Positions 38,276-47,353 of a DNA stretch of 64,000 nt are shown piece by piece. The DNA lies in assembly GCF_000185385.1 (NCBI RefSeq), contig NZ_GL622296.1, positions 2,826,224-2,890,223 of the forward strand, read 5' to 3'. The position numbers and the translations under genes were made by a program. Each line of letters starts with the position of its first letter. The stretch's first letter is position 1. Origin of the DNA: Lachnoanaerobaculum saburreum DSM 3986. GTDB lineage: Bacteria; Bacillota; Clostridia; Lachnospirales; Lachnospiraceae. A model generated the notes under the pieces. That model was not told the DNA's origin, searched no databases, and saw only the letters and a list, made by a program, of their open reading frames with translations.

Positions 38276-39559
38276 TTATCTTCTTCTTCTTCCACCGAAA
38301 AAGCCACCAAAGCTTGAACCAACTGAGCTGCCTGCACTTGAACCTGCTGAGCTTCCTGCACTTGAGCCTTTTGAGCTACCTGTACTTGAACCTGTTGAGC
38401 TTCCTGTGCTTGAACCTGTTGAGCTACCTACACTTGAACCACCTGTTGAACTACCTGTGCTTGAACCCTTTGAGCTTCCTGTACTTGAACCCTTTGAACT
38501 GCCTGTGCTTGAACCTGTTGAACTACCTGTTCCCGGCTTTGAAGAACTATCTGCATTCTGATTTACTAAGATGTTTCCGTTTCCTGCATCCTTACCTGCA
38601 TTGAACTGATCCCAAAGAAGATCCATTGAAAGCTGGATTCCCTTACCCTGGCTTAACTTATCATCATTATCTTTTCTGTCCTCTACAGTACCTGTTGTGA
38701 ACTTACCTTCTGCATCAGGATCCATAGCAACACCTACGAACATATCAAGTCTCTGATCTGAAGCAGGAGCACACTTGATAACATTGTTCTGTAATGCTGC
38801 CTTTACATCTGCATCATTTAATGCTGACAATCTTACGAAGTCAACACCGCCAACCTTGAAGAACTTGCTTGAATCAACACCGTTGTCTGCAAGTGCCTTA
38901 GCAAGCTTAAATGTAGGCTCGTTACCTGTCTTGTTAGGCTCATACTGCTCTCTGTGAAGGAATACTGCAACACCGATCATCTCATCAAGGTTACCTGACT
39001 CTTTTCCACCGTCAAGATTCTTTGACTCAAACTTGATATTGCTAAGCTTAGCTGCTATATCACCGACATTTACAATATCTGAACGGAATGCCTGAGCATA
39101 TCCAGGATACATATTGTCAACTGTCAATACAACCTTACCGCTTGCATCTGTAACAGCCTTCTTATAAGCTCTTCCGATATCCTTTGTTAATTTTTCCTTA
39201 TCCTTTAACTCAGCGTTAAAGTCAACATTATTGCTGCCCTTAGCTCTCTCCTTATAAGCATCAATGCTACCAGGCTTAGCTATAATGTTGTAATCGCTTG
39301 CTCCTCTTAAGAAGAACTGATCACCAACATATGAATTGTCGCCGATACCGTCTACTATAGACCATCCGGCACCCTTGTTTGTCTCATCTCCATACTGTCC
39401 ATACAGTCCTAAGTCAACAAACTTAACACCGAAATCTCCTGTTGTAGCCTTGGTTGTTACATTAAGTGAATCTGTCCAATAAGCGTATGCTGTACCTGAT
39501 AATACCAAACCTAATGCTACAACACCGCCAACTAATGTGTTTCTTCTTGATCGTCTCAT
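38276..39559 (-). CDS. Secreted surface protein, TasA/CalY-like N-terminus, GSSx repeats and Arg tail
   Basis: The 427-aa protein starts MRRSRRNTLVGGVVALGLVLSG..AYAYWTD, a signal peptide with the AYAYWTD boundary of SipW-processed TasA/CalY-type proteins. Residues 30-335 are a folded domain with short beta-rich segments (DFGVKFVDLGLYGQYGDE, VNVGDIAAKLSNIKFESK, GIQLSMDLLWDQF). Residues 345-417 are 18 GSSx units (x = T, K, A, V or F) and the end is GGFFGGRRRR. No LPxTG motif is present. GGAGG precedes the ATG. It is monocistronic. It is likely exported and assembled on the surface; no SipW peptidase gene lies in the window. Confidence 0.75.
   Translation of the reverse strand: MRRSRRNTLVGGVVALGLVLSGTAYAYWTDSLNVTTKATTGDFGVKFVDLGLYGQYGDETNKGAGWSIVDGIGDNSYVGDQFFLRGASDYNIIAKPGSIDAYKERAKGSNNVDFNAELKDKEKLTKDIGRAYKKAVTDASGKVVLTVDNMYPGYAQAFRSDIVNVGDIAAKLSNIKFESKNLDGGKESGNLDEMIGVAVFLHREQYEPNKTGNEPTFKLAKALADNGVDSSKFFKVGGVDFVRLSALNDADVKAALQNNVIKCAPASDQRLDMFVGVAMDPDAEGKFTTGTVEDRKDNDDKLSQGKGIQLSMDLLWDQFNAGKDAGNGNILVNQNADSSSKPGTGSSTGSSTGSSKGSSTGSSKGSSTGSSTGGSSVGSSTGSSTGSSTGSSTGSSKGSSAGSSAGSSAGSSVGSSFGGFFGGRRRR
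38309..38527 (-). repeat. Tandem 12/24-bp repeat coding for GSSx units
   Basis: The 3' end of the surface-protein gene consists of 18 units of 12 bp (Gly-Ser-Ser-x), with one extra Gly codon between units 7 and 8. The plus strand reads GAACCTGTTGAGCTTCCTGT and close variants. Such arrays are prone to length change. Confidence 0.9.
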
Positions 39560-39590
39560 TTTTTCCTCCTGAGAATTTAATTAATAATAT

Positions 39591-39616
39591 AAATTGTGAG
39601 TCATTACACACAATTT
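39591..39616 (-). promoter_or_regulatory. 5' leader stem-loop of the surface-protein gene
   Basis: AAATTGTG and CACAATTT are perfect 8-bp arms with a 10-nt loop, about 30-55 bp before the start codon. A TATACT -10-like hexamer (39656-39651, minus strand) lies upstream, so the hairpin would be in the mRNA leader and may protect it. Confidence 0.45.
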
Positions 39617-39774
39617 CTGAAAAACTTGTTTTTGTCTTTCGTGTGGGACAAGTATACATCATTCATATAACTATAAAAACACCCTCAAGTCATATTTTGA
39701 GCTACTACTAAAGTAGTACATTATGTCTTATTCCGTATCTTGCTGTCAGAAATGTATATAAAATCTTTTGATTT

Positions 39775-41109
39775 TTATTTTGCCGACAATGCAGCCATTG
39801 TTATATAGTTGTATGGTTGGTTGAAATGTGGAAGGAAGAATATATCAAGCAGTTTTAACTTGTCTATAGTCACCTTTTCCTGTATTGCAAGTGAGAACAT
39901 ATGTATACCCATTGACATATCATATGTGGATGCCATCTGTGCACCTACTATCACTCTTGTTTTTGCATCATATACTATCTTCAGTTTTACCTTAGGATTG
40001 GTTGTTTCTATAAAGGTTGCCTTTTGCAAGTCTTCATATGAAGTAGAAAGCACATCCATACCAAGTTGCTTTGCCTTCTGCTCGCTAAGACCGGTAGATA
40101 CCAACTTTAAGTCATAGATTGAAATAGCATTTGAACCCTGAACTCCTATGGTTTCAAGCTTCTTACCACAGGCATTGTATGCGGCTATAATACCCGAACG
40201 TACAGCATTGGTTGCAAGTGCAATATATGACTTCTCCCCTGTAGCGTTGAAAAGCACACTTGCACAATCTCCTATTGCATAGACATCCTTTATGCTTGTC
40301 TGCTGAGTGCTGTCTACTATATATGCACCGTTTTGCATTGTTTCAAGACGACCTTTTCCAAGCTCTGTATTCGGTCTGAATCCTATAGCAAGTATTACCA
40401 TATCACATGGATATTCATTCTTATCTGTGACAATTGCCTCTACTTTGCCTTTACCCTTTATTTCCTTTACAGCCTCATCAAAAGCAAGTTTGATTCCGTG
40501 ATCTGAAAGGTTCTTATCCATCATTGCACTGAACTCAGGATCATAGTAGCTTGAAAGTGAAGTTTTTGCAATATCCACCAATATCACTTTCTTATGATGT
40601 CTTTCAAATGCCTCTGCAAGCTCCACTCCTATATATCCTGCACCTACCACCGCAATTGTCTTTATATCAGGATTTTTAAGTTTTTCTATTACTTCCTCAG
40701 CATTTTGAAAAAGCTTTACCAACTGAACATTCTCTAAATCTCTGCCCGGTATAGGCGGTACTATGGGAAGTGAACCTGTAGCAAGTATCAACTTGTCATA
40801 ACTCTCTTCTGATTTTGTACCGTCTTCCAATGTTGCACTTACAATTTTTTTATCAAAGTCGATATTTTCAACTTTACTGTTCATATTTACCTTTGCACCC
40901 TGTGATTCAAGCTTTGCCTTATCTGAATAAAAAAGTCCGTCAGGTTTTGATATCTGACCGCCTATCCAAAGTGCCATACCGCAGCCTAAGAAACTTATAT
41001 TTGAGTTCTGATCAAATACTACCACTTCATCTCCCTCATTAAATCCTGTAATTGTATTGATTGCACAAGTACCGGCATGATTTGCTCCAACTACTACTAT
41101 TTTGCTCAT
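39775..41109 (-). CDS. nox: NADH oxidase, water-forming type (FAD-dependent, single active Cys)
   Basis: The 444-aa protein belongs to the Nox/CoA-disulfide reductase family: [10 protein letters not shown] with H11, and the redox-active Cys43 in [15 protein letters not shown], the pattern of four-electron NADH oxidases that keep a Cys-sulfenic acid. FAD and NAD sites are visible ([41 protein letters not shown]). It would remove oxygen by reducing it to water, useful for an anaerobe meeting air. A coenzyme A-disulfide reductase role is the main alternative. GGAGG precedes the ATG. Confidence 0.9.
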   Translation of the reverse strand: MSKIVVVGANHAGTCAINTITGFNEGDEVVVFDQNSNISFLGCGMALWIGGQISKPDGLFYSDKAKLESQGAKVNMNSKVENIDFDKKIVSATLEDGTKSEESYDKLILATGSLPIVPPIPGRDLENVQLVKLFQNAEEVIEKLKNPDIKTIAVVGAGYIGVELAEAFERHHKKVILVDIAKTSLSSYYDPEFSAMMDKNLSDHGIKLAFDEAVKEIKGKGKVEAIVTDKNEYPCDMVILAIGFRPNTELGKGRLETMQNGAYIVDSTQQTSIKDVYAIGDCASVLFNATGEKSYIALATNAVRSGIIAAYNACGKKLETIGVQGSNAISIYDLKLVSTGLSEQKAKQLGMDVLSTSYEDLQKATFIETTNPKVKLKIVYDAKTRVIVGAQMASTYDMSMGIHMFSLAIQEKVTIDKLKLLDIFFLPHFNQPYNYITMAALSAK

Positions 41110-41193
41110 ATTTCCTCCAAAATATATTTTAAATATTTATTTTTGATTTACTATACAGTCTTTTATAAAAACTATGTTCTACTTCAAAAATCT

Positions 41194-41217
41194 GATTGTA
41201 CTCTATTGGATTGTACT
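41194..41217. promoter_or_regulatory. Direct repeat upstream of nox
   Basis: GATTGTACT occurs at 41194-41202 and 41209-41217, 15 bp apart, about 85-110 bp upstream of the nox start. The regulator is unknown. Confidence 0.35.
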
Positions 41218-41263
41218 ATGTTTTATCTTTTAAAACAAGCCTTTTTAAAATATATTTAATATC

Positions 41264-41301
41264 AAAAAGAGCCGTTACAATAGAATAATCTTTGTAACGG
41301 C
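41264..41301 (-). terminator. Terminator of the TRAP transporter operon
   Basis: GCCGTTACAA and TTGTAACGGC form a perfect 10-bp stem with an 11-nt loop, followed on the minus strand by a T-run, 10 bp after the dctM stop. Confidence 0.88.
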
Positions 41302-41310
41302 CCCCTTTAT

Positions 41311-42606
41311 TTATAGACTACCGAACAGCACCGGAAGACCTAAGCTTATCATCGGTATAAATGTTATCAATAAAAGTGTAATTATCATGCAAAGATAAAA
41401 CGGCAAGGTTGCCTTTACCACCTTTTCCATCGGCAACTTAGCCACAGCGGAACCGATAAACAGTACTCCGCCGACAGGTGGTGTAAGCAGTCCGATACCG
41501 CAGTTTAGAATTACCATTATACCGAATTGTATCGGCCCGATTCCTATAGAATTTGCTATAGGAAGAAGTATCGGTGTGGCAATAAGTATAATCGGTGCCA
41601 TATCCATTATACATCCGAGTATCAGCAAAATAAGATTAAGCAAAAGTGCCAGAATTATCGGATTGCTTGTAAATCCTGTTATAGCGCTTGCCGCCATATC
41701 CGGCACATGAAGTGTTGTAAGGCAATATCCGAAGATACTTGATGTTGAGATAAGAATAAGCACTATTGACAATGTATTTACACACTCCTCAAGTGTCTTC
41801 CATACACCTTTCCAATCAAGTCCTTTGTATATGAATACGCTGACAATAAGACTGTAGATAACCGCTATAGCGGCCGACTCTGTAGCTGTAAAGACTCCGC
41901 CTACCACACCTACCACCACTATAAGTACTGCCGCCAATGCCCAAAATGACACACTAAGCTGTTTTAGAAGTACCTTTATTGAGAATTTATCACCTTTCGG
42001 ATATTTCTTTCTTACTGAGATGATATATGAACCGACCATCAGTGATACTGCAAGCAATGCACCCGGTATATATCCTGCTAAAAATAAGCTTCCTACAGAT
42101 ACTCCGCCTGCTGTGGTGGCATAGATTACCATATTATGTGACGGCGGTACCAAAAGTCCCTCACATGATGATGTGATTGTTACCGCTGTTGAAAAATCCG
42201 CATCATATCCCTGGTCTACCATCATAGGTATAAGTATTGAACCGAGAGATGCCGTATCTGCCGAAGCCGAACCTGAAATACCTCCGAAGAAATATGAAGC
42301 TACGATATTTACCATTGCCATACCGCCACGCATCCAGCCTACACAGGCATTTGCCAGTGCAATGAGCTTTTCCGAAATACCTCCGCTGCCCATCAAGCAA
42401 CCCATTGTGATAAAGAAAGGCACCGCCATAAGTGAAAATGATGATATACCCTTAACCATCTGCTGACATATGGTAGATAAAGGCTGTCCCTGAGCCAAAA
42501 GGCAAAGCAGTGATGAAAGTGCTACCGCATAAGCAATAGGAAAGCGTAAAAATATCATTACAAAAAAACTGATAAGCAATATAGCTATTGCAACCCCTGC
42601 ACTCAT
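41311..42606 (-). CDS. dctM: TRAP transporter large permease (DctM)
   Basis: The 431-aa, about 12-helix membrane protein has DctM features: SLMAVPFFITMGCLMGSGGISEKLIALANACVGWMRGG, SGSASADTASLGSILIPMMVDQGYD, LVPPSHNMVIYA and the late ILNCGIGLLTPPVGGVLF. It is the ion-coupled translocation subunit for an organic acid taken from DctP. Its ATG overlaps the small-permease stop by 4 bp. The substrate (C4-dicarboxylate, sialic acid, sugar acid or other) is not evident. Confidence 0.93.
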   Translation of the reverse strand: MSAGVAIAILLISFFVMIFLRFPIAYAVALSSLLCLLAQGQPLSTICQQMVKGISSFSLMAVPFFITMGCLMGSGGISEKLIALANACVGWMRGGMAMVNIVASYFFGGISGSASADTASLGSILIPMMVDQGYDADFSTAVTITSSCEGLLVPPSHNMVIYATTAGGVSVGSLFLAGYIPGALLAVSLMVGSYIISVRKKYPKGDKFSIKVLLKQLSVSFWALAAVLIVVVGVVGGVFTATESAAIAVIYSLIVSVFIYKGLDWKGVWKTLEECVNTLSIVLILISTSSIFGYCLTTLHVPDMAASAITGFTSNPIILALLLNLILLILGCIMDMAPIILIATPILLPIANSIGIGPIQFGIMVILNCGIGLLTPPVGGVLFIGSAVAKLPMEKVVKATLPFYLCMIITLLLITFIPMISLGLPVLFGSL

Positions 42607-43139
42607 GCCTTTGCCTCCTGTACATCTTCATTCAAACAAACAGCCTTGATATGATTATAAAGTGCCTCAAGTTCAAATATAACCATTGCAACTCCTGCTA
42701 AAGGTACAGGAAAATACTGCCAAAACTTTGAAAGTCCCGGCATACTTACATATGTACCCTTTGCACCTATCTTCACAGCATAGCTCCATCCTACAACTAT
42801 CATAACTATCGCAAGTATAAGTACCGCCAAATCCGATAATATATCTAAAAATCTTACCAACTTCTTCGGCAAGTATGTGTCAAATGCGGTCATTCTTATA
42901 TGTGCACCTCTTCTTATGGCAAGTGCTGCGGAAAGTACCGCCATATATGCCATAAATGTAAGTACTGTTTCCTCACTCCAGGCAGGATCCGGTATAAATG
43001 AAATATATCTTCCTGCAACCGACATAGTCGTAATTGCTATATCTCCAATCAATAAAATCTTACATAGGAACAGAACAAACTTATATGTCGCATCATATGC
43101 AGGTTTTATTCTGTCTACAGTCTTAAAAAAATCTGACAT
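42603..43139 (-). CDS. dctQ: TRAP transporter small permease (DctQ)
   Basis: Four membrane helices and the motif VAGRYISFIPDPAWSEETVLTFMAYMAVLSAALAIRRGAHIRM are typical of DctQ. GGAGG lies 5 nt before the ATG at 43139; an ATG four codons upstream is less well placed. 178 aa. It pairs with DctM to form the membrane complex. Confidence 0.92.
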   Translation of the reverse strand: MSDFFKTVDRIKPAYDATYKFVLFLCKILLIGDIAITTMSVAGRYISFIPDPAWSEETVLTFMAYMAVLSAALAIRRGAHIRMTAFDTYLPKKLVRFLDILSDLAVLILAIVMIVVGWSYAVKIGAKGTYVSMPGLSKFWQYFPVPLAGVAMVIFELEALYNHIKAVCLNEDVQEAKA

Positions 43140-43193
43140 ATCCACCTCCATTCTGTCAACAAACCTCCCCGAAAGTTCCCAACAGGCAGTTTA

Positions 43194-44300
43194 TTATTTA
43201 TCTAAATCAAGTATCTTCTGATATAGTTCTTTTTGATCTGCGGTATATTTTTCTACAACTCCCTTTGTTGCCTCTCTCCAAGGTGATTTGTCAGCCACTT
43301 CTACAACATTTACCTTATTTGCCTTAAGTTCTTCCAATACCTTGTCCTCAGCCTTTTGTGCAATCTCTCTGTTTACCTGACCTACATACTTTCCCGCTTC
43401 AACCAGTACATCCTGCTGCTCCTTTGTAAGTTTGTCCCAAGCCGCATCTGTGATAACTACCTGGAACGCTCCGAGAGTATGTCCATCAAGTATAATATTC
43501 GGTGCCACCTCGGGGAAGGCATTTGACTTATAGTTTGTAATCGGCTGCTCCGCACCGTCTACGACACCTGTCTGAAGTGCTGAGTAAAGCTCATTAAATG
43601 CAACTACTGTCGGTGATGCTCCCAGACCCTCAACCATACCGTTCATAATAGGATCATTTGACACTCTAAGCTTCATTCCCTTAAGGTCTTCCACCTTGGT
43701 CACAGGATTCTTTGTAAAGAAATGTCTGAAACCTTCTTCTCCATAGTATAGGCTTTTAATACCGAGGTTAAGATCTGATGTTTCCTGTAAAAATTCCTTT
43801 GAAAGGTCACTGTCTACAAATTTCCAGAAATGTTCTCTTGAGTTGAAAGTATATGGCATTGAAAGAAGTGAGGCCTTCTTTGCACCATAGCTTGTAAGAG
43901 CAAATGCCGATATTCTTGACATATCCACTGTACCGGTTCCGCCAAGCATTCCGTCAAGCACATCATTTTCCGAACCGAGTACACCGCTTGCCTGTATATC
44001 AATATGAATCTTTCCGCCTGAAAGCTCTTCCACTTTCTCTTTGAATGCGGTTCCGCTCTGTCCCACAATTGTATCAAGCGGGTTTACCTCCGCATATACC
44101 AAAGTTACCTCAACACCGTCAGACTTACTGTCCGCTTTACTCTCCGCTTTACTCTCCGTTTTACTATCAGCCTTTGAATCAGTACTCTCTTTAGTATTTG
44201 TAGCTGATGTAGATGTCATCTCTGGACTCTTCATAGTGCATCCTGCCAGTGTCGATACCGTTAATGTAGCTAATGCTATCGCTAAAAATTTCTTTTTCAT
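43194..44300 (-). CDS. dctP: TRAP transporter substrate-binding lipoprotein (DctP)
   Basis: A lipobox (STLAGC), a Lys/Ser/Asp-rich linker with repeated KADSK-like units and a DctP fold (EVNPLDTIVGQSGTAFKEKVEELSGGKIHIDIQASGVLGSENDVLDGM, MKLRVSNDPIMNGMVEGLGASPTVVAFNELYSALQTGVVDGAEQPITNY) are seen; the Arg in MKLRVSND is the usual carboxylate clamp. GGAGG precedes the ATG at 44300, 15 codons inside the longest frame. 368 aa. It binds a carboxylate ligand outside the cell. The two-component system upstream likely controls it. Confidence 0.92.
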   Translation of the reverse strand: MKKKFLAIALATLTVSTLAGCTMKSPEMTSTSATNTKESTDSKADSKTESKAESKADSKSDGVEVTLVYAEVNPLDTIVGQSGTAFKEKVEELSGGKIHIDIQASGVLGSENDVLDGMLGGTGTVDMSRISAFALTSYGAKKASLLSMPYTFNSREHFWKFVDSDLSKEFLQETSDLNLGIKSLYYGEEGFRHFFTKNPVTKVEDLKGMKLRVSNDPIMNGMVEGLGASPTVVAFNELYSALQTGVVDGAEQPITNYKSNAFPEVAPNIILDGHTLGAFQVVITDAAWDKLTKEQQDVLVEAGKYVGQVNREIAQKAEDKVLEELKANKVNVVEVADKSPWREATKGVVEKYTADQKELYQKILDLDK

Positions 44301-44423
44301 ATTTCCTCCGAAAATAAATACTAAGGCCAACTCACATAGCCTCAAAACCTTATATGGATATTTTATATTTAAGGAAATATTATTTAAATAGTAATATTTT
44401 AATAAAACAAGTAAATTTTTAAT

Positions 44424-45140
44424 CTAGCCTTTATGTTTTCCTCTATACTCTGACGGGCTCATTCCTGTTGACCTTTTAAACACCTTTGTAAAGTAATTTG
44501 AGTCCGCATATCCCACACTTTTCCCGACTTCTTTTATATTAAAACTTACATCTTTTAACAGTTCTTTCGCTCTGTTTATTCTAAGTCCGGTCAGATAGTT
44601 GATAAAGTTATCATCAAAGAGTTGTTTGAACACTTTGGAAAAATACACATCCGAATACCCAAGTATACTTGCAACATCTTTTGCACTTATATCCTTTTTA
44701 TAATTCTTATCTATATAATCTTTTATTACATCTTTTTGAGAATATATAATATCGTCCGTTTTTTGTGACTTTTTTACATTTTCCATTGCCACATGTATAA
44801 GTTCATAAAGTTTCTCCTCTTTCCATGGCTTTAACAGATAGTCAAACGCCTTGATATGCATTGCCTCTATAGCATAGTCAAACCTGTCATATGCCGTTAT
44901 AAATATGATAATACACTCCACATACTTTTCTTTTATATACTTTGCAAGCTCAATACCGTTCATTCCGGGCATTTCAATATCTAAAAGTGCTATATCCGGC
45001 TTCACCTCGTCACAGATCTGTACCGCATTTCTGCCGTTGCCTGCAACGAAAATTTTAAGCTCATCTATAAAATATTTTTTTATAGTCTTTTCAAGTACTC
45101 TAAGTTCCAAATTCTCATCATCTGCTATCAGTAAATTCAT
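44424..45140 (-). CDS. Response regulator with AraC output domain
   Basis: The receiver (LLIADDENLELRVLEKTI; phosphoacceptor D54 in IALLDIEMPGMNG; conserved Lys in YLLKPWKE) is followed by a compact AraC domain (ISAKDVASILGYSDVYFSKVFKQLFDDNFINYLTGLRINRAKELL... VGYADSNYFTKVFKRSTGMSPSEYRGKHKG). Length 238 aa. It lies 13 bp after the sensor kinase and upstream of dctPQM on the same strand, so it is probably the activator of the TRAP operon. Confidence 0.92.
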   Translation of the reverse strand: MNLLIADDENLELRVLEKTIKKYFIDELKIFVAGNGRNAVQICDEVKPDIALLDIEMPGMNGIELAKYIKEKYVECIIIFITAYDRFDYAIEAMHIKAFDYLLKPWKEEKLYELIHVAMENVKKSQKTDDIIYSQKDVIKDYIDKNYKKDISAKDVASILGYSDVYFSKVFKQLFDDNFINYLTGLRINRAKELLKDVSFNIKEVGKSVGYADSNYFTKVFKRSTGMSPSEYRGKHKG

Positions 45141-45153
45141 ATCTCCTCCACAA

Positions 45154-46620
45154 TTAAATGCTTATCTGCGGTATCATAAAATAAACCACGGTCATCTTAC
45201 CTTCTTTAGAATAAATCCTTAAATCTCCGGTCTTATAAATATTCTTGATACGCTTATATATATTCCCGAAGCCGATGCCTATCTTGGCGGTAGACCTCTT
45301 TTTCATAAAATCACGAAGCTCAAATAATCTCTCCTTTCTCATACCTACTCCGGTGTCGGCCACTATTATATGCAGCATATAATCCCTTTCCCATACTCTT
45401 ATTACAACCTTTCCGCCCTCCTCCTTCTTTGATATACCATGCACTATGGCATTCTCAACTATCGGTTGCAATGAAAAAGAAGGGATATACACCTTATCAT
45501 TTTCTACCTTTGAAACTATCTCATATGATATTCTGTCACCAAAACGCATCTTTTGTATATACATATAGTCCTTTACTATACTAAGCTCTCTTTCAAGGCT
45601 TACCTGCTTCTCATCAGTCTTTAGACTGTAACGAAAGATATTCCCCAATGCTCTTATCATATCCTCAGTGTCCTTGGCATCTTCAAGGTTTGCGGATGCC
45701 GCTATAATATTTAATGTATTAAATAAAAAATGCGGATTTATCTGACTTTTCAACAAGTCGAACCTTGCCTCATTTAACCTCTTTTCCATCTTCATCTTTT
45801 CCATAGCTTCCTTATGAAGCAACTCTGAAAGCTCATATCTTTCCTCAAGGCCTGTAATATATCCTGCCGTGGCATGCTTCATCTTATTGAAAGCATTGAC
45901 CAAATCCCCCATCTCATCCTTATTTTTGACCACAATATCTTTATCAAAAAATATGTTCTTTGCAATATTCTTTGATATTTCCACCATCTTGTTTATAGGT
46001 GAGAGTATCAATGCCTGTAACCTGATTGCCATATATATTATCCACACTATAATGGGAATCAACACAATACCTATAATAAAAGGTAATCTCTTAAAAAATT
46101 TTGCCTGTTTTTGATAAATCTCATTATTTTCACTTAAGGTAATATCCATCAGTCTTTCGCCATAACTTATCAGATAGTCCTGCATCTCATATATGTCATA
46201 GACCTTTTCTATAAAATCCTTTGCATCATAGTCTGAGTCTATAATTTCCCGCCTTTTGCCTGCATATACAGGGTAGCTGTTTTTTATACTCCAAACCCTT
46301 GAATACCTCTCCTTATCCATATATCTTATGTCAAGCGGCAGCTTATCCACTATCTCATCTGTTTTCTTACAGCTCTTTAACAGTTCTTCCTTGTTGTCTC
46401 TATTTCTTATATAATAGACAAACTGTGACTTCTCAACGCTCAATGCATCCTGTAGCTCATAGCAAACGGAAATTTCTCTAAGTATCTCACCGAATCCTGA
46501 AGATGTATACTCAACCACAAAGAAGTCAAAGCAGATATCCACAATAAGTGCCGTAATTACAGCAATTATGAAAATACCTATTTTATATTTTATAGATTGA
46601 TTAAAAATTTTTCTTTTCAT
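45154..46620 (-). CDS. Sensor histidine kinase, YesM-type, TRAP-linked
   Basis: Two membrane helices (residues about 12-32 and 173-195) flank an extracytoplasmic domain of about 140 residues that is mostly helical, followed by a HAMP region, a coiled coil and the kinase with SQINPHFLFNTLNIIAASANLEDAKD, PIVENAIVHG and IVADTGVGMRKERL. 488 aa. It pairs with the response regulator downstream and presumably senses the TRAP substrate or its loaded binding protein; this is inferred from position. Confidence 0.92.
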   Translation of the reverse strand: MKRKIFNQSIKYKIGIFIIAVITALIVDICFDFFVVEYTSSGFGEILREISVCYELQDALSVEKSQFVYYIRNRDNKEELLKSCKKTDEIVDKLPLDIRYMDKERYSRVWSIKNSYPVYAGKRREIIDSDYDAKDFIEKVYDIYEMQDYLISYGERLMDITLSENNEIYQKQAKFFKRLPFIIGIVLIPIIVWIIYMAIRLQALILSPINKMVEISKNIAKNIFFDKDIVVKNKDEMGDLVNAFNKMKHATAGYITGLEERYELSELLHKEAMEKMKMEKRLNEARFDLLKSQINPHFLFNTLNIIAASANLEDAKDTEDMIRALGNIFRYSLKTDEKQVSLERELSIVKDYMYIQKMRFGDRISYEIVSKVENDKVYIPSFSLQPIVENAIVHGISKKEEGGKVVIRVWERDYMLHIIVADTGVGMRKERLFELRDFMKKRSTAKIGIGFGNIYKRIKNIYKTGDLRIYSKEGKMTVVYFMIPQISI

Positions 46621-46652
46621 ATTCCGCCATCCTAAATCTATATATAAGAAAA

Positions 46653-46688
46653 GGATACTACAGAAAAATAAATTCTTCTATAGTATCC
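46653..46688 (-). terminator. Terminator of the aroG-nrdG unit
   Basis: GGATACTA and TAGTATCC with further AGAA/TTCT pairing form a hairpin followed by TTTTCTT on the minus strand, 22 bp after the stop of the cysteine-peptidase-like gene. Confidence 0.75.
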
Positions 46689-46710
46689 CCACAACAAAGC
46701 TGCATCATAG

Positions 46711-47349
46711 TTATATCTCTAATATATTTGAAAGTAAAAATCCAAACAGAGTACTTCTTTGGTATCTGTTAAAATCTCTGTAAGAAATCTTATACCTTCT
46801 TCCCCATGATGAAATATAAAAAAACGTATCTCCATCCTCATCTTTACAATCATATATCAGCACATAATGTGAACAGAGCTTTATTGTATTGCCGCTATCT
46901 ATATCAAGAGCATCCACTCCCATGTTTTTAATTAGAAAGCTTGGCCCCACACCAAGTATTACAGGTCTTCCGTTTTGCAAACTCTTTTTTACCTTGTGTA
47001 TTATATTAAGGCTGTGACCCCATCTCGCCTTCATCTTTATATGATTATCTGAAAAATATCTGTTTATACCGTTTGCAAGTGCAAAACCTGTAAGCCCCTT
47101 TATAAAGACATTATTCAGTATGCACAAATATTTCTTATAAATACTCAGTACAAATGAAATAAATGTATCCTTACTTATCTCATATCCGCTTCTGTATTCC
47201 GATCTGAAAAAACAAAGTAAAAAATTACATACAGCCACTATACCGCAGCCGTACTTAGATATATCCTTATACCCAAGCGGCAAAAACCAGTTTTGATTGC
47301 CGCCTATATATATTATATTTTTGTCTTTGATAATAAGCTCTTTTTCCAT
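46711..47349 (-). CDS. Putative papain/C39-like cysteine peptidase-fold protein, unknown function
   Basis: I do not recognise a named family. From the ATG at 47349 (212 aa) the protein shows an NQNW early Gln region, a candidate nucleophile C35 in KYGCGIVAVCNFLL, the conserved-looking RPVILGVGP strand, a His at 161 in CSHYVLIYDCKD and a late ISSWGRRYKISYRDF, the order Gln-Cys-His-Asn/Ser of papain- and C39-like peptidases. No signal peptide or ABC partner is seen. It starts 4 bp after the nrdG stop, so it is translationally close-coupled; a start 11 codons upstream overlaps nrdG and is rejected. Catalysis is unproven. Confidence 0.55.
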   Translation of the reverse strand: MEKELIIKDKNIIYIGGNQNWFLPLGYKDISKYGCGIVAVCNFLLCFFRSEYRSGYEISKDTFISFVLSIYKKYLCILNNVFIKGLTGFALANGINRYFSDNHIKMKARWGHSLNIIHKVKKSLQNGRPVILGVGPSFLIKNMGVDALDIDSGNTIKLCSHYVLIYDCKDEDGDTFFYISSWGRRYKISYRDFNRYQRSTLFGFLLSNILEI

Positions 47350-47353
47350 CCGC

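Noticed and set aside
38309-38527. CRISPR-like or minisatellite array
   Set aside because: The repeats are in frame, 12/24 bp long and code for Gly-Ser-Ser-x; there are no spacers.
38314-38604. Leu/Asn-rich plus-strand frame across the GSSx repeat
   Set aside because: It is a translation of the tandem repeat on the wrong strand, hence the artificial periodicity.
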